DNA of 64,000 bases, from contig JAKCWW010000680.1 in the NCBI GenBank assembly GCA_026260175.1, positions 6,839-70,838 on the forward strand, written 5' to 3'. The stretch is from Reticulitermes lucifugus. Taxonomy: Eukaryota > Arthropoda > Insecta > Blattodea > Rhinotermitidae. The first letter of the stretch is position 1. Each line of letters starts with the position of its first letter. This document shows positions 13,090-25,965 of this stretch, in pieces. A program made the position numbers and the translations under genes. The notes beneath the pieces are model-generated. The model saw nothing but the letters and a program-made list of their open reading frames with translations, was not told the origin of the DNA and made no database searches.

Positions 13090-14939
13090 AGTATGACAGT
13101 TGTTCACTTGGCGCATTTGTAAAGCGGTCCATGTAAACGTACAATACACACCACGTCAGTAGTGTACTTCCAGCATACATCCATGTTTTGGAAGCACGTT
13201 TCTGCAATAAACATACGCATCTACTTATAATCGTGCGTTATGGGACTTACATTACAGCCACAAAGAGACAGTAAGGCCTATGTTTAGCTGCAGAACTCTG
13301 GTGATATGACCTGGAATGTTTAGGAACGGGTTACTCATCTAGTGTCGATTTATTCCTGGCGCATACAGTATTTTCTACATGAGTTTTTTCTTCTTTAATA
13401 CGTTACCCCATTACCTATATGTTACTTCTTTGTAGTGTAATTCGGGTGCTGCAAAGCTACATCCTACATAGTGTTACAAGCTATTTACAAGCCGAAACAT
13501 GTAACATACTCATTTATACTGTATAAGCATAAGGCGTAATTGCTAAAGACATTTCTGTTTTATGCCATTCACTATTTTTTGTACGATTAGCCATTTTGGC
13601 AGTGACCAAGTCGCGCCGAAATTAAAGTCCCAGATTTAGTTGAAATCTGTTATTTCAGAAGTGAAACAAGCAGACGGACACAATTTGCCCTTGTACGTAC
13701 ATTTTATGCATATTACACAAAGAGTTCATACAAGAGGAGTAAGTTGCATTCTGTTAAAACAAACGTAAAACTTGCAACTACATAGGTAAGCTATTGTTTT
13801 TACTGGGGAGACTATAGTCCGGTGTGTGAAAACGGGAAGTGAAAATTTGATTTCGTAAGGGTGGAAGAGGGCCTACCGGTAATATTAAAAAATGTAACCC
13901 TACTGTTAACGCTGGATACATTGTAGGCGGCTGTAGTACAGGCATGCACCACCATTCGCGTCTGTCCTACAATAAAGGTTTCGGTATCGCGACGAGTACG
14001 TTGTTTCCACAGCGAATGCTGTTCCTTGCGAAGCCCCTCCATTGCCCATATCTACCACGCCACAAGTCAGCAACCCCCGAGATAAGCAAGCGGGCTGAGT
14101 ACGAGTACAGGCGCTTGGCGTGGTCGACGGCACACCTGCCATGAGGTTGTGCGTGCGATGCGGGTTCAGTCTGTCCCTGACTGTCTTAGCGATGAGACGT
14201 GTGAGTGCGTGCTGGGGCTCTAATGCAGTATGACATGGAAAGTGTCGCCGTGTTGTCAGTACCCCGGCCGTTGACTGAAACAGAGTGACGCAATTTACGT
14301 GCAGCTCGGACGGACAAGGTAAATATTATGACTTGGTTCTTTTATTTCACTTAACCTTGTGCACTTTGTGTTCGTTACTTCATCACTTCGAGCAACATTA
14401 GAAAGTAGGATGTTTTCATCCACATGTAAGCCCCCTCCACTTTTAAATTTGTAGCGTACTGAATAGTTTGTTGGGCATGTTTCATGGATGGCAGAGCAAC
14501 CAATGAAACAAAATGTTATAAAAAAAGTCTAGGAAATCGTCCCTATTGAAGACCCTTGGTAAGATATGGGATAATATTAAAACGGACGGTAAGTAAATTG
14601 GCAGCGAGGATGTGAACGAGAACTGAAGTGGGTCGTGATTGTGTTGGGTTGCAGCCTTTCGTATTGGCGGCGTTGAAGTAACACGCCCTACTACAACACG
14701 ATTGGTTGGTTTCATAGACGATTAGTAATGATTACCTGTTTCTTTTTTTTTTTACGTTGGGGTTCTGGTAATCAAACTAAGGAGGATGATAATCCTTACA
14801 TGCCATCAAAGTAACGGTTTATGTGTGTAATTACCTGTTTTACTATGTGTAATATTGTATACAAATTGTTACTTCGATGGTATTTAAGCATATATTGTTT
14901 ACCAAGTACATAGCGGAAATTAATTTATTAAAATCCAAG

Positions 14940-15240
14940 GAGGACGAAATGAGCAGGGTATGTGGCAGGTATGGGAGCGAAGAAAAATGTACGGGGTTTT
15001 GGTGGGGAAACCTGAAGGGAAGAGATCACTTGTAAGACCTAGGCGTAGATGGGAATGTTAAAGTGAATCGTAAATAAATAGGATGTGTGTACTGGATCCA
15101 TCTGACTCAGGATAGGGACAAGTGGCGAGCTGTGGTGAACACGCATTTTATGGAACCAAGGGTTCCATAAAATGCGGGGAATGTTTTTTGACTAGGTGAG
15201 GAACAGTTAGCTTCTCACGAAGTGGTCTTAATATTAGACA
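14940..15240 (+). mobile_element. RTE-type LINE tail fragment
   Basis: Contains VGKPEGKRSL-like sequence, then an aspartate-rich SDSG.RDKWRAVVN-like stretch and the shared 3' end with CTTCTCACGAAG. A perfect 16-bp-arm hairpin interrupts the tail at 15,142-15,176. Confidence 0.75.
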
Positions 15241-15299
15241 CGGACTTCCATACAGAAGGGACTAGGCTCTTCATCTTGTCGCGACATGCCAGTTTGCTT

Positions 15300-15435
15300 G
15301 GGCAGAATTGAAGCGGGGCAAACCAGGTTTCGATTCCCTGCAGGGATAGGGATTTTTTGCTTTGCTGCCGTGTCCAGACCGTCTGTGTGGGTGGTCCCAG
15401 CTTCCTGGCAAGTAGCCAGTAAGTAGTAACGTCCG
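15300..15435 (+). repeat. tRNA-like SINE fragment
   Basis: Box B-like GGTTTCGATTCCCTG near 15,327, followed by a body with GTGGTCCCAGCTTCCTGG. The promoter boxes are partly decayed. Confidence 0.4.
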
Positions 15436-17314
15436 AATAGAGTGACAGCGAAGTGAGGATGTAGAAGGAACGTACGGTGTAGTATTTTGTTAAGTCTGAC
15501 TATAATGCTGATAATTTACAGAATCTTATCAAAGGAATTTCCTGTCATGCCATGTTCAGTTCCGCATCGTAAATTTGCACCAAGAAAAGCTTAAGAAATT
15601 AACACTGTATGGGGTGAAGACCATCAACGTAATGCTTTAACAGTCGGTTGTTAACCAGAAGAAAACATACCGTATCTCCATTGTATGTAGAAGTCAGTTA
15701 ATGTTGCTGTTATGAGAAGCACACAACCCCACAATTAAACTTTGTGTACGAAGTGTGTTTATGCTAGCAGTACACAGCCCTGTAAGGGGTTAAAGAAATT
15801 TGAACGGCTTCGTAATCCACCCCACCTTCTATCTGGTATTTACCAGATGACGGGTGAGGCTGACTGCTTACTCGTCACGGTGCCAAATTTAATAAGGTAT
15901 GGGAAACTTTATCTCCACACCCCGGTTTGCCGTCATTGCGTTATACAGTTACTTTTTACGGTTTTTTAACGAACAGAAATTTTAGGATCCAGCAGGATGA
16001 CCATTAGAGTCTTGCGCCATTTAAGTTATAAATGCATGTAGAAGTATTTGCAAAGAAGCTTCCTAGGAAGCGGCCAGCTGAGCAAGAAGATGCAAAGATG
16101 TTTCGGATGGAAATTAAAAGAAAATTATTATGAGAGGATGAGTAGTACGTAGGTCAGGATCTTATCCATGGCGGTCTTAAACATTAGCAGTGCTGAACTT
16201 CAGAGTTGTATAGCTAGTTTTCCCTGGTGACTAATTTAATTTCAATCTGTCGGGTTTATTGCACATTTGCAACATCTCAAATGTTCACTTTTATTTTAAT
16301 TACTTTAAATTAATTGCTGTTGGTGGAACTAATGTAGTGGCGACAAAGGTTATGTTCCTTTTGTTACTCAAGTGTTTGCGAATGTTTATTCACCAGTACC
16401 CTCGAAAGACTTAGACGTGTAACGCAAGCAATATTTAAGAGTGAATGTAGGACGTATGTTCGTAATGTAAGCGTCATTACTGTTCTGTTCGCGTCACATA
16501 CTATGGAAGCCATACTAAATCTGCGTTTCCAACATCGATAGTAACAGTGACGTGACGGTTGCTAACATTCATGGCTACCAACATAATAAAACGCAACGCC
16601 TCTTGTACGTTTCTTAGATGTGTATTGGCAACGGTGACGTCTTTGGAGTCTTTTATCACTAAGGGACATTCACGTTTCCGTTCCATCACGGAACGCCGTC
16701 TTTCAGTAAAAGTTTCTCATATGTGATTAAACAGAGTTGTTCACATGAACAGGCTCGCCTGCGTCACGTCTCAGTTTCGTTCGTCTCCGTTGCCACGACG
16801 ATGAATGTGGATCGGTTGTAATACGAAACTGGAAGGCCTAAACTTTGGCCTAGTGGATCACATTTCCCGTTTTGTTTGTGTGTGTTAGGCAACTATATTG
16901 TGCACGTGTGTGTTGTGTTGGTGACTGATATAAGATGGCGAGAATTTTCTAGGGCACGACATAAAAAAGAAGACAACCATTATGATTACGTTTGCGTGTT
17001 CACTTATAAATATTGCCATGGCTATAGAAATAATATATTTAGAAAGAAGAATTGTACTTTTAAGTGTCAGAAGAGAAATGTTGTCACTGTTCTACCTTAA
17101 TACGCTTTGCAGAAACAAGGCACTGCAGTATTCGTGCAGAAGTATTCCGGTGCTATTCTTATGTTTGCGTCACACATTTCTTTGTAAGTCCATAGTTCTT
17201 GTTAGACGATACTTTTTATGTTACATAAAAATTGTGTTCGTGGGGCTTTAGGTAGAGCAGGGGTTATGTTGGAACTACACGGGTCGAAATTAAATTTTCC
17301 ATATAGCTATAGTA

Positions 17315-17410
17315 TAGACACGTACCGCATTTGCCCGACACATGTTAGTGTAAACACGTTTTATCGAATTTGTCCCACATTGTTTAGTGTTAACACGTAC
17401 CAAATTTAAT
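17315..17410. repeat. Short tandem repeat, about 38-bp unit
   Basis: About 2.4 copies of a unit starting ACACGTACC.CATTTG and ending GTTAGTGT.A. Unit starts lie near 17,317, 17,354 and 17,394. Confidence 0.6.
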
Positions 17411-17825
17411 CTTATTACTTTGGATAGTCAATACTAGTATGTACTGATAAACGGAATGCCTAAATTACTTTTTTCTTAATTTTTAGCCAATTTGAGATCA
17501 CGTACTGTTTGTAGTTACCTCCCTCTTCAGTTGCTTAACTAGTAGACCGATTTCTACGATACTTTGCGTGAACGTCATTCCTTGGAGATAATCGCAACGT
17601 ACGAGCTTGTGAAGTGGAAAGGCTAGTGGCACAGTATTGCTCTCTGAAAGAATTTATAATGTGTCTCCTGAAAGTGTGTAACTTGTATTTATATATTTTA
17701 AAGGATGTAAAACAAAATGGCGGCTGTATGAAATACGTATTTAACCTTGGGTTTGATGGTTATGACTAATAGCTATTGGACACTTGAAATCTGGTATTTA
17801 GATGATAAACACACCCACAAAGACC

Positions 17826-17998
17826 GGGTGGGCTGGTGTAGTGCCTGTATAGACTTTTATTCGGGACATGCCTGGTTCGATTTTGGGATGGGACAGCGTC
17901 TCGTGACTGAGGTTTTCGAGGGTTTTATCAGTCCCACTAGTAAAATATCATGCTGCTACCTCGGTTAGGTCACGACTGCCTCCTTCCAATTCAACCAT
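17826..17998 (+). repeat. tRNA-derived SINE, second family
   Basis: Head with GGTGTAGTGCCTGTA and box B-like CTGGTTCGATTTTGG. The 3' part, GGTTAGGTCACGACTGCC...CTTCCAATTC, is shared with copies at 21.7 and 46.7 kb. Confidence 0.55.
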
Positions 17999-18264
17999 CA
18001 ACCATACTACCATTTAGCGCTATAGTCTTCAGTTACAGACAGTGTTCCAAAACAACCCCACGTAAAAACACGTACAAATTTTGTATGAAATATTGTATGT
18101 AAGTCGACAGTTAACAAAACTGGCGGTGCGAAATGTTGAGATTTATCCGACAAATTCAGTGCACACAATAATAATGTAATTAATTCCCCTCAACAGGGTT
18201 ATTATGCAAATGATAATGATAATCACGTTTAACTGTAATATATTTGCACCTAAATCAGTAAAGT

Positions 18265-18335
18265 AAAATTTGACTCCAGAAGGATTCGATCGTAAGATCA
18301 CCTGCGTACACCACGCAAACCCGTAAGGGAAATTG
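18265..18335 (-). repeat. tRNA-like SINE head, antisense
   Basis: The minus strand reads GGTTTGCGTGGTGTACGC then CGATCGAATCCTTC, box A-like and box B-like with tRNA-like spacing. No complete tRNA fold was seen. Confidence 0.4.
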
Positions 18336-19399
18336 CATTTTAATATTTAATTATAAATTTGCTATATTTAGTGACACAAGGCTTGTATATCGAGAATAAT
18401 GGAGATTATACACGTGTTCTGCTTGGAACTTATTGTGTGCATTTTGTGATAAGAGCCCATAATATCTTCCATTTCCACAAAATGTCCTCACCTTCTGGAG
18501 TGCCTCACCGAGAATTAAATTAGCTGTTGACGCCAATGCTAATCTTCGTTTCGTCTGGGGCAGTAATAGAGGCTTGTCATGGTGGACTAGGCCTTTGTTA
18601 CCGACTTCCCATCACGGAATGAAGCACGCACTGAGAACCAGAGGTCCAGGGTACACCTCAGCTCATGTGGCAGCACTAATTCTAGTCAAATAATTTAGAA
18701 CTTAAGGCGTCTTGAATTTTCCAAAACCCTCAGTGGCATCCGTATTTGTAGCTGACCTATATCATTAAATACGTCCAGCAAATTCTGCTGTTAATGAAGA
18801 ACCAAAGAATACAGAAATAATGTATCTGCACAGTTTTGAAGTACCTTGTGTATCAGCGGGGGTTTCGCGGTGTTGCCGTACGAAACGACCTCCAGCTATT
18901 AATTCCAACCAGCCGTGACGGTTTGTACAGCTGTTTTGCGGAATTATGATTAATGCGTCTCTCAAAAGTCTGATAGTGTTTCAAAACATTTACCTGTGGC
19001 ACATTTCCCAGAACACAATGGTCACTTTTCCTATAAATATTCCGAAACCCGAAGATGAAAACCTAACCCCAGGGAACACGGACCTTGTTGAGGGAATATT
19101 CTTCCCATACTCAGGAAATTTTCCTCGTTTTTCGGAATCCGGAGGTTTATAACCCTGTTTACAACAGCTGGAACCTAAGGATTAAAATACACAGAACTAG
19201 TATTACGTGTTGTTTTATGTGGGTTTGTAACTTGGCATGTCACCCAGAGATAGTTTGAGGATGTTTTGGGAGTAGGGTACTAAAAATAATAAGGAAGCTA
19301 CAGGAGGGCATAGAAACCTATTTGATATCGAGCATCATAATGTTTACTGTTCCCCGAAAATTTTTCGGGTGATAAAATCAAGGTCAGTGAGATGTTGTT

Positions 19400-19660
19400 G
19401 AGAAATGGGTGCAATGGTTTAGTCGAAAAATCTAAAGAGAGGAGACCACTTAGGAGACAAGGGCTTAGATGGGAAGGCGTTAAAATGAATCGTTAAGGAA
19501 CAGGGTACAAGGACCTCAACTAAATTCTTCTGGACGATTATAGGGCCCAGTGGGAGGCTCTTATGATCACGGTAATGTACGCTCATATACCATAAATGGC
19601 GGGACATTCCTGTCTAAGCGACTATTAGCTTTTCAAGAAGAGCTCTCCTCCATGCTGTTA
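19400..19660 (+). mobile_element. RTE-type LINE tail fragment
   Basis: Shares the order ACCACTTAGGAGAC, TTAGATGGGAAGG, ATAAATGGCGGGACATTCC and CTTTTCAAGAAGAG with the other tails. The reading frames are broken. Confidence 0.65.
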
Positions 19661-20339
19661 ACCGGAATAATTATGCTTAAATCGATTGCGTGCAACAGGT
19701 ACTTCTATTATTATTGAAGAGTTCTTGAATCGCATTGTTCCTACGAATAAGCAGCTGTTTCTTTCCGTGTATGTGATGAAAATGTCCGATGACACTTGTC
19801 AGCCTTCCTACATGCGTGGAGGGGTCGAGCCACAGATGAGCAGCAAGTCGTGTCCCGTCTGTTGCTTCACGGTTGCGTGTGACGTTTGTGACGAGGGAAG
19901 GAGTCGCAACCTTGGGCCATTTCATAGAGGAACAAAACTGTAATTGTGGTTTTGGAACTCAGTGTGAGAGGTAGACCTTACGTGTACATCGATGGGCAAA
20001 GTTTGGCGCCCCGAGGCGTGCCTCCCCCCCCCCCTGTCTGGCTTCTGAAACGCTACAAGGAACCATATATGTATTAGTTATAGTTATGAAACGCGGTCGT
20101 TTGGCTTTATTGAAGAATATAAATTACGAGAGCCGGAAAAATAAAATATTCTGGAAAACATAAGAGGAGTGAAGTAAATGAACAGGTGAGGATGTGAACC
20201 TAACGATGAACTCCACGATTTATACAGATAAGCGAATGTTGATCAGATCAGGCAGTGACCCTACAATAGGCCTTACGTATGAGTAGTGATACCGAGGAGG
20301 CTGCGATGGGCTGTGGACTAATGTGGGGAGAGTAGTGCG

Positions 20340-21370
20340 TACAGAAAGCGGCAATGATAGAGGCCGTTAAGGCGCTGAAGAATGGTAAATCACACGGTAC
20401 AGGTAATACCAGCAAAATTAATAAAAGCAGGGGGAACATCCATAGCAGAATACATCTGGAAGCTGATGAATATTTGGCAGACAGAATGGATGCCGAGGGT
20501 ATGGAAAATGGGATTCAAGAGAAAGTAAGACTGCGGTAACTAAAGGAACATTATATTCCTGTGCACAACATACAAAATCTTGACACTCATTTTACGAAGA
20601 AGATTATGTAGCATCTTGGAAAGAATCATTGGTGATTACTGGGGGGGGGGGTTCGGGCCAGGAAGGTTGACCACTGATCAATTTTTACTGTGAGGTGCAT
20701 GGCTGGAAAGATTTCTAGAGTAAGCTGGACCTTCATCATCTCTTCATAGATTTAAGGACAGCTTGTGATAGAATAAACAGGTGCAGGCTGTAAGAAATAC
20801 TGGCTTAGCAAGGTCTAGCCAGGAAAATCACAGGACTGGTAGGATGATCATGTCAGACACGATGGCACAATTGAAGATACTAGGAGGCACTACGGAGGTA
20901 TTTGAATTACGTAGGGGATTAAAGGAAGGCGGTGGACTGGCCCCAATGCTGTTTAATCAGGCATTAGACTGGGTGATCAGACAGCAGTAGGTATCAGTGG
21001 GTCTTTACTATACACAAGAGCGCTTAGGTAATGGGGTATGCTGACGATGTCGACATTGTGGGAAGGACATTAACAGAAATGGGGGAAGTATGTAAGAACT
21101 GGGAAGTAACAGCCGGCTCAGTGAGACTACAGGTAAATCAGGAAAAGAACTCAGATGTTGGCACAGTCCAGAACCAAATAACTTCACTGTGGGGCAGAGT
21201 CAATTTAATGCAGCGAAAGAATTTAAATATCATTTTGTCTGTATGGATCAGCAATAGTAATTGATGGATATAAATGGAAAGGCCAATTGTAGCAGCCAGC
21301 AAAGCGTATTTCTGGCTATTAAATGTTACGAAGTCGAATTATGCACATAAGAATGGACTTTTTTGCTCCA
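20340..21370 (+). pseudogene. RTE-clade reverse transcriptase, decayed
   Basis: Fragments in shifting frames follow the order of an RTE-type RT. EAVKALKNGKSHGTGN comes first (about 20,357), then HLFIDLRTACDRIN (about 20,740) and GLKEGGGLAPMLFNQALDWV (about 20,925). The catalytic box GYADDVDIVGRTLTE follows (YADD at 21,037-21,048), then a distal VAASKAYFWLLNV segment (about 21,285). At least three frameshifts and several stops break it, and a G-run near 20,640 marks one. It is not functional. Confidence 0.88.
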
Positions 21371-21715
21371 ACTACTCTCATGAAGTTTGGCCACTACGTC
21401 GAGGAACACTGTATATTAATTTAGTTTTCAGAAGCTTAAAGTGTAAATGTCGATGGCCTCGCACAGCAGTTGCTAGGCACCCTAGACGTAATTACTGCTT
21501 GTAGTTGTTTGTATCGTGTATAAACAATGATCAGGATTAAGTTATCCTCAAAAAAACTGTTTACTTTAATCTTCAGGTTTTAGGTAGGTCACGAGAAGAA
21601 TGAAAGTTTAGAAAAATATGGCCCATATGACAACTATTTACCTTGGCGACACTAGTAAATTTTATATGAAAATGTTTTCAGATTTGACTAGTAGGCCTAC
21701 GTAGGTATTTTCTGC

Positions 21716-21905
21716 GGTGTTATGTATTGTGGAGGTCCGGGGTTGAAGTCACGATACCGAGACCCGCTAATGTGGCTGCAGTTCTTGGTTTTCCTCAGGC
21801 ATATGCTGGGGTAGTACCTTCAATTAGGTCACAACCATTTTCTGCCACATCCTTCCCAATTCATTCTTCACGCATTAACCCTATCATTCATTACTGTATA
21901 ATCTG
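21716..21905 (+). repeat. tRNA-derived SINE, second family
   Basis: Box B-like GGGGTTGAAGTCACG near 21,741. The 3' part, CAATTAGGTCACAACC...CATCCTTCCCAATTC, is shared with 17.8 and 46.7 kb. Followed by GAATGAATGAGTCAGTGAG simple repeats to about 21,968. Confidence 0.55.
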
Positions 21906-22024
21906 AGCAACTGAAAGCTCCGTTGAATAAACCAATGAATGAATGAGTCAGTGAGTGAGTGAATGAGTTGTGTAATTAACAGGAAGAACATACATTAAAG
22001 GATTTTTTAAAAGATTGCGTTCAG

Positions 22025-22420
22025 GGGTATAGTTGGGTTGAAGAAAAAGTAACAGGAAACCGCAGAAAATTGCGTAATTCGAAGTTTCACGATGTGTAAT
22101 CTTCGCTGGATAATATTTTGGTGATCAGCTCAAGGATGAATGGGTGTGGCATGTGCTACGTAAGGGAGAGATGAGAAATGCATACGGATTCCAGTGGGAG
22201 CACGTAAAGGGAAGAAACCACTTGGAAGACCGAGTTCATTTCAAAGGGTGACATTAAAATAATCTTAAAGAACTGTCGTTTGAGGATGTCGACTGGATTC
22301 GTGTGCGTAAAGGACATGGTTACGCGACGGGGTATTAACACGGTAATGAATTTCCGGGTACCATAAATGTGGGGTATTTCTTTACAAGCTGAGCGACTGT
22401 TACATGTCAACGTATCTGCC
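22025..22420 (+). mobile_element. RTE-type LINE 3' part
   Basis: Runs from a VTGNRRKLRN-like segment (compare VTGEWRKLHN in this family) through RMNG...MRNAYG, then a diverged LGRPR region and the shared 3' end (CCATAAATGTGGGGTATTTC). Multiple frameshifts. Confidence 0.7.
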
Positions 22421-23994
22421 GCCGCCGCCACCACACGGAATTCCTGTGCCGTTCCACACGATGCTATACCGGAATGCCACGTGCGATATGCAGCCATGGT
22501 AGGTGAGCTGGCTGGGTTGTTGATAAAGAGTGCCCGCCATTTGTTTGCAACATCACGTGATACGACTCAGTAAATAATAATTCGTTACGACTGCACGTAA
22601 ACGCTCCTTTATGCAGACAGATGACGTAGCTCTGCAATTTAGTTGTGCAAAAATTTGCCACGCTGCGGTTCTCAAAGTAGTTGCTGCCAGAAACGAAGGC
22701 TGTACCTTTGTTGCGTGAGTACGGATAGCCTATGTGTATTTGTATCTGTTTTAAATCGTTGCATCGACTGCGGTCTTACGTTTTTTTTTCAAAATGTTCG
22801 TGTATGGGGTCCAAACAGTGTAATATATTGAAACAATGGGAATTGTACTGCTCAGTTATTGGTGTTGTTATTGCACCAGCCCAGCCGATGTTTCTCAACA
22901 GGCATAGCGCGGCATTTTGAATTCAGATACATTTCTTACCTTAGTCAGTAAGCGAAGTGTGGTAATAAAAGCGAACTCACATGTAAGTCTGATTTTTTTT
23001 CTCTTTCGTAAGCTTGTTCTGGTGTTTCTTGGTGTTGTAATGTAGTACTGCTGTACTAATGGTGCACCATAACGTAATGCCACTGCATTAACTGTTGTGA
23101 CTTACTAGTGTTTTGTTGCTTTGTAATTAATGTACGCATTTCGGTTATAACAGCGCGCAGTTACTTCATATTTGTTACTGAAGAAACGATTTAGTAACTG
23201 ACTGTTGCCGTTCATTGCGTGCTCCTGAACTGCTGAACTTTACTTATGCTGCAAAATAAAATCAGGTGAACGTAAAGGCGAAGCGCACGCACGTGAACAC
23301 ACACACATGGACACAACTGTTCAGTAATACAGTCACTCCCCGGACTTGCGGAATTTCAAGTTACCCATTTTCAGACGTACGTAATTTTAAAAAAGTGAAA
23401 CTTGAAATAATATTTTTAAACGTGCGCCGAATTTTCCCTTGTGCGATTAAGGGCGCAGTGAGACAGCGGCGGAAGAATACTGCTGGGCGATAACTCATGC
23501 GGCGGGGCGGCCATGCTGCTGCCGATCGGGTTCCAGTGTGTTGGAGTTCGGATTTCGTCTGGGCTCCCTTGTATATACACGCACATGTATACTGCATTCA
23601 GACTTGCGCCGGATCTTCAGGAACGTAACTGTAGCGCAAGCCGCGGAGAGCCTGTGCATGATTTGGTGTACCGTGGAGTTATTGAACAAAAAGGTTTTCA
23701 TTTTCCGGCGCTCCATAAGTGCCGAACTATTCTTGACCTGCTTATTTGTACAGGCATGTTTGCAGCGTCATAGTTTGAAAATCGCGTATAATTTAGTGTT
23801 CCGCCACGTAGTGAAATGTGAGAAAAATTACGGCACTTCCGTAGGATTTTTTCGATGCTTTTTTGGAGCAAGTAAAAATAAAAACATGTTACCACTGCCA
23901 TCAAACAATGTCTTGTCTAACAAAAGTGGCATGAACGTAGGTCCTGTATCGTTGCGATAATAATTGCGTGTGTAATACTGATCGAATTATCATG

Positions 23995-24395
23995 TGTAGC
24001 TAGTCGGTACGAGTACATAATGAGGAGCTTTGGGATGTGTATTTGTCACTAAACATAGACAACTAAGGTGATAAAATTAAGGAAGATTGGGTGGGCGGAG
24101 CATATGTCACTTTGGGGGAGAAGAGAAATGCATAAAGGAATTTGATAGGGCAACTTGAAGGAAAAAGACAATGTAGAAGACCTAGGCGTAGATATGAGGG
24201 TATATTACAACGAATTTTAAAGAAATAGGATGGGAGGGTGTGGACTGGTTTTATCTGCCTCACAACAGGGACAAATGGCGGGTTTTTTCGTACTAATTGA
24301 TTTTATCTTCGCATAATATATGGGCAGTTTCTTTATTAGCCCAGGAACTGTCAGCTTCTCAAGAAGGGATCTGCTCCATGGAATTAGTTTAGTAG
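23995..24395 (+). mobile_element. RTE-type LINE 3' part
   Basis: Reads NEELWDVYLSLNI, LEGKRQCRRPRRRYEG, then WTGFICL and SFSRRDLLHGIS. These match the distal ORF2 and 3' end of the same family as 14.9, 22.0 and 59.8 kb. Confidence 0.78.
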
Positions 24396-24589
24396 CTGGT
24401 TAATAATCGCTGTGCCCCTGGTGATGAACCAAACGGTTTGAAGCATATCGGGCACACATAATGTTTGTGTTAGTGGGTGAACAGTTCCTGTTTTAAAATA
24501 ATTTATTTGGGGTGTAGTGTGTCGTATATAAGTAATAATGATGTATGTAATAATATAGAAGAGTTCCAGTGTATGTGGCACAATTCGAC

Positions 24590-24900
24590 GTACATTTATG
24601 GGCGTGAGGATTGGGCTTCATTAAAACTCAGCCAAAAATAGAAACGGCGGAGATGAAAATTTGAGGTAAGTTGCAGGACTTAAATTGTGTGTCCATAAAA
24701 CAAAAATGGAAATAATATGTATATAATTGAATTTAAATTGTGAATTACAGACGTAACTGGACACAATATGTGTTAAGAATGAATGATAACGCGTGCTCCC
24801 CAGTTAGTGTATGGAATACATTCCAGCCGACAGAAGAAACATATGCCTATGTCGCCCAAGGAAAATATGGTGAGACCAGCACGCAGGATGGCTTATGTGT
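24590..24900 (+). mobile_element. LINE distal ORF2 fragment, different subfamily
   Basis: TYIYGREDW (about 24,590) then YRRNWTQYVLRMNDNA (about 24,741) match the YGSEAWT...YRNWxxHVxRMxxNR order seen near the end of many arthropod LINE ORF2s. Frames are broken between them. Confidence 0.5.
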
Positions 24901-25477
24901 ATGTCCTGTTGTTATTGTTGCTGCTTTCTCCATTTGGTATTTATAAGGCCACTATCGAATTTTGATTGACACTGGTATGCTTATCCGTCAAATATGACGT
25001 AGTATTGTCTTGCAACAGATCATGACAGCTGCATGCTCTCGTTCTACTCTTCGAATCGCCCTTCCCATCGTCGTTTCTGTAGGACGTGGTGAAAGAAAGT
25101 GTTTACGTAGTGTGAAGTCCTTCACTTATTGATGGAGATGAGGACGATGTGTAGCAGATATTTATGGATTGAGAGCAGTTCAGAATGTTGTATGAGTAAC
25201 ATCATTACAGTAGGCCTATGTTACCGTAATCACGTCAAGGTTACTTTTCTAGGGAGTGTATCTTAGAAAGCGGAGGTTACGGTTAATGAGGAAAACCGGC
25301 TGAGGGGTAGTGCTGAACGTACGGGTTCAGCTACCGCAGTGTAAGGTGAGGTCCTACAGAAGATGGTAGCGAGGGTGGGACGTGGATGGAACTGGCTGTG
25401 GTGCTGAACGTGATTCGGTAACGTTGAAACTTGAAGATGGACTGAAATAAATGCCCAGAAATATACGGCTGTTGTTA

Positions 25478-25963
25478 CAGTAGAAGCGTATTCGCGCGAA
25501 GTCAAGCTGTCGCGAATACGACCGAACACGCCTGAACAGAACAGACTGTAACCTGTGGAAGCAAAGTTTTCGCGTGAATCGCGCTACATGGCTTGACGTT
25601 CAAACATCCCCCCCCCCGTGAGAATAAAAGTGTTGTGTATAATTTTATCTAGTATGTCTTCACTATACTGGATTGTGAATGTGTTATTAGTCTTCGGTAA
25701 TACTCATATTCAAAACATTTTTTAGGTTGTCCACATAACTTTCCAAACAGCTTCAAGGATTCACCGATCGTTCTATACTGGTCTTCAAAAAATAACAAAT
25801 TTGAACACAGCAGTTCCTGAAGAGTATAAGTCCAAGTCAGGATGCATTCCTACCGCTGTCCGCATTCGCGTGATGTAGCCCAAACCAAACACCGCCCACT
25901 TTATGTGGGGCGAATTCCGTCGTATTCGCGAGAAGTGGATTTAAGGCGAATACAATTCCACTG
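25478..25963. mobile_element. pogo/Tigger-type non-autonomous element
   Basis: 486-bp element. Left end CAGTAGAAGCGTATTCGC and right end (reverse strand) CAGTGGAATTGTATTCGC are imperfect terminal inverted repeats, each flanked by TA. A second inverted pair, TCGCGAATACGAC near 25,512 and GTCGTATTCGCGA near 25,919, lies just inside. CAG-type ends with a TA target fit pogo/Tigger. No transposase is seen inside. Confidence 0.72.
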
Positions 25964-25965
25964 TA

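Larger units (their letters stand above)
13090..17314. other. No gene recognised outside listed repeats
   Basis: Intergenic DNA around the LINE tail at 14.9 kb and the SINE-like piece at 15.3 kb. Short frames such as 13,906-14,142 (minus) and 14,482-14,715 (minus) have no recognisable domain. Confidence 0.45.

Noticed and set aside
20640-20651. G-run as a functional element
   Set aside because: It sits at a frameshift in a dead reverse transcriptase and is more likely a slippage tract. Similar G/C runs occur at 12.7, 20.0 and 25.6 kb.
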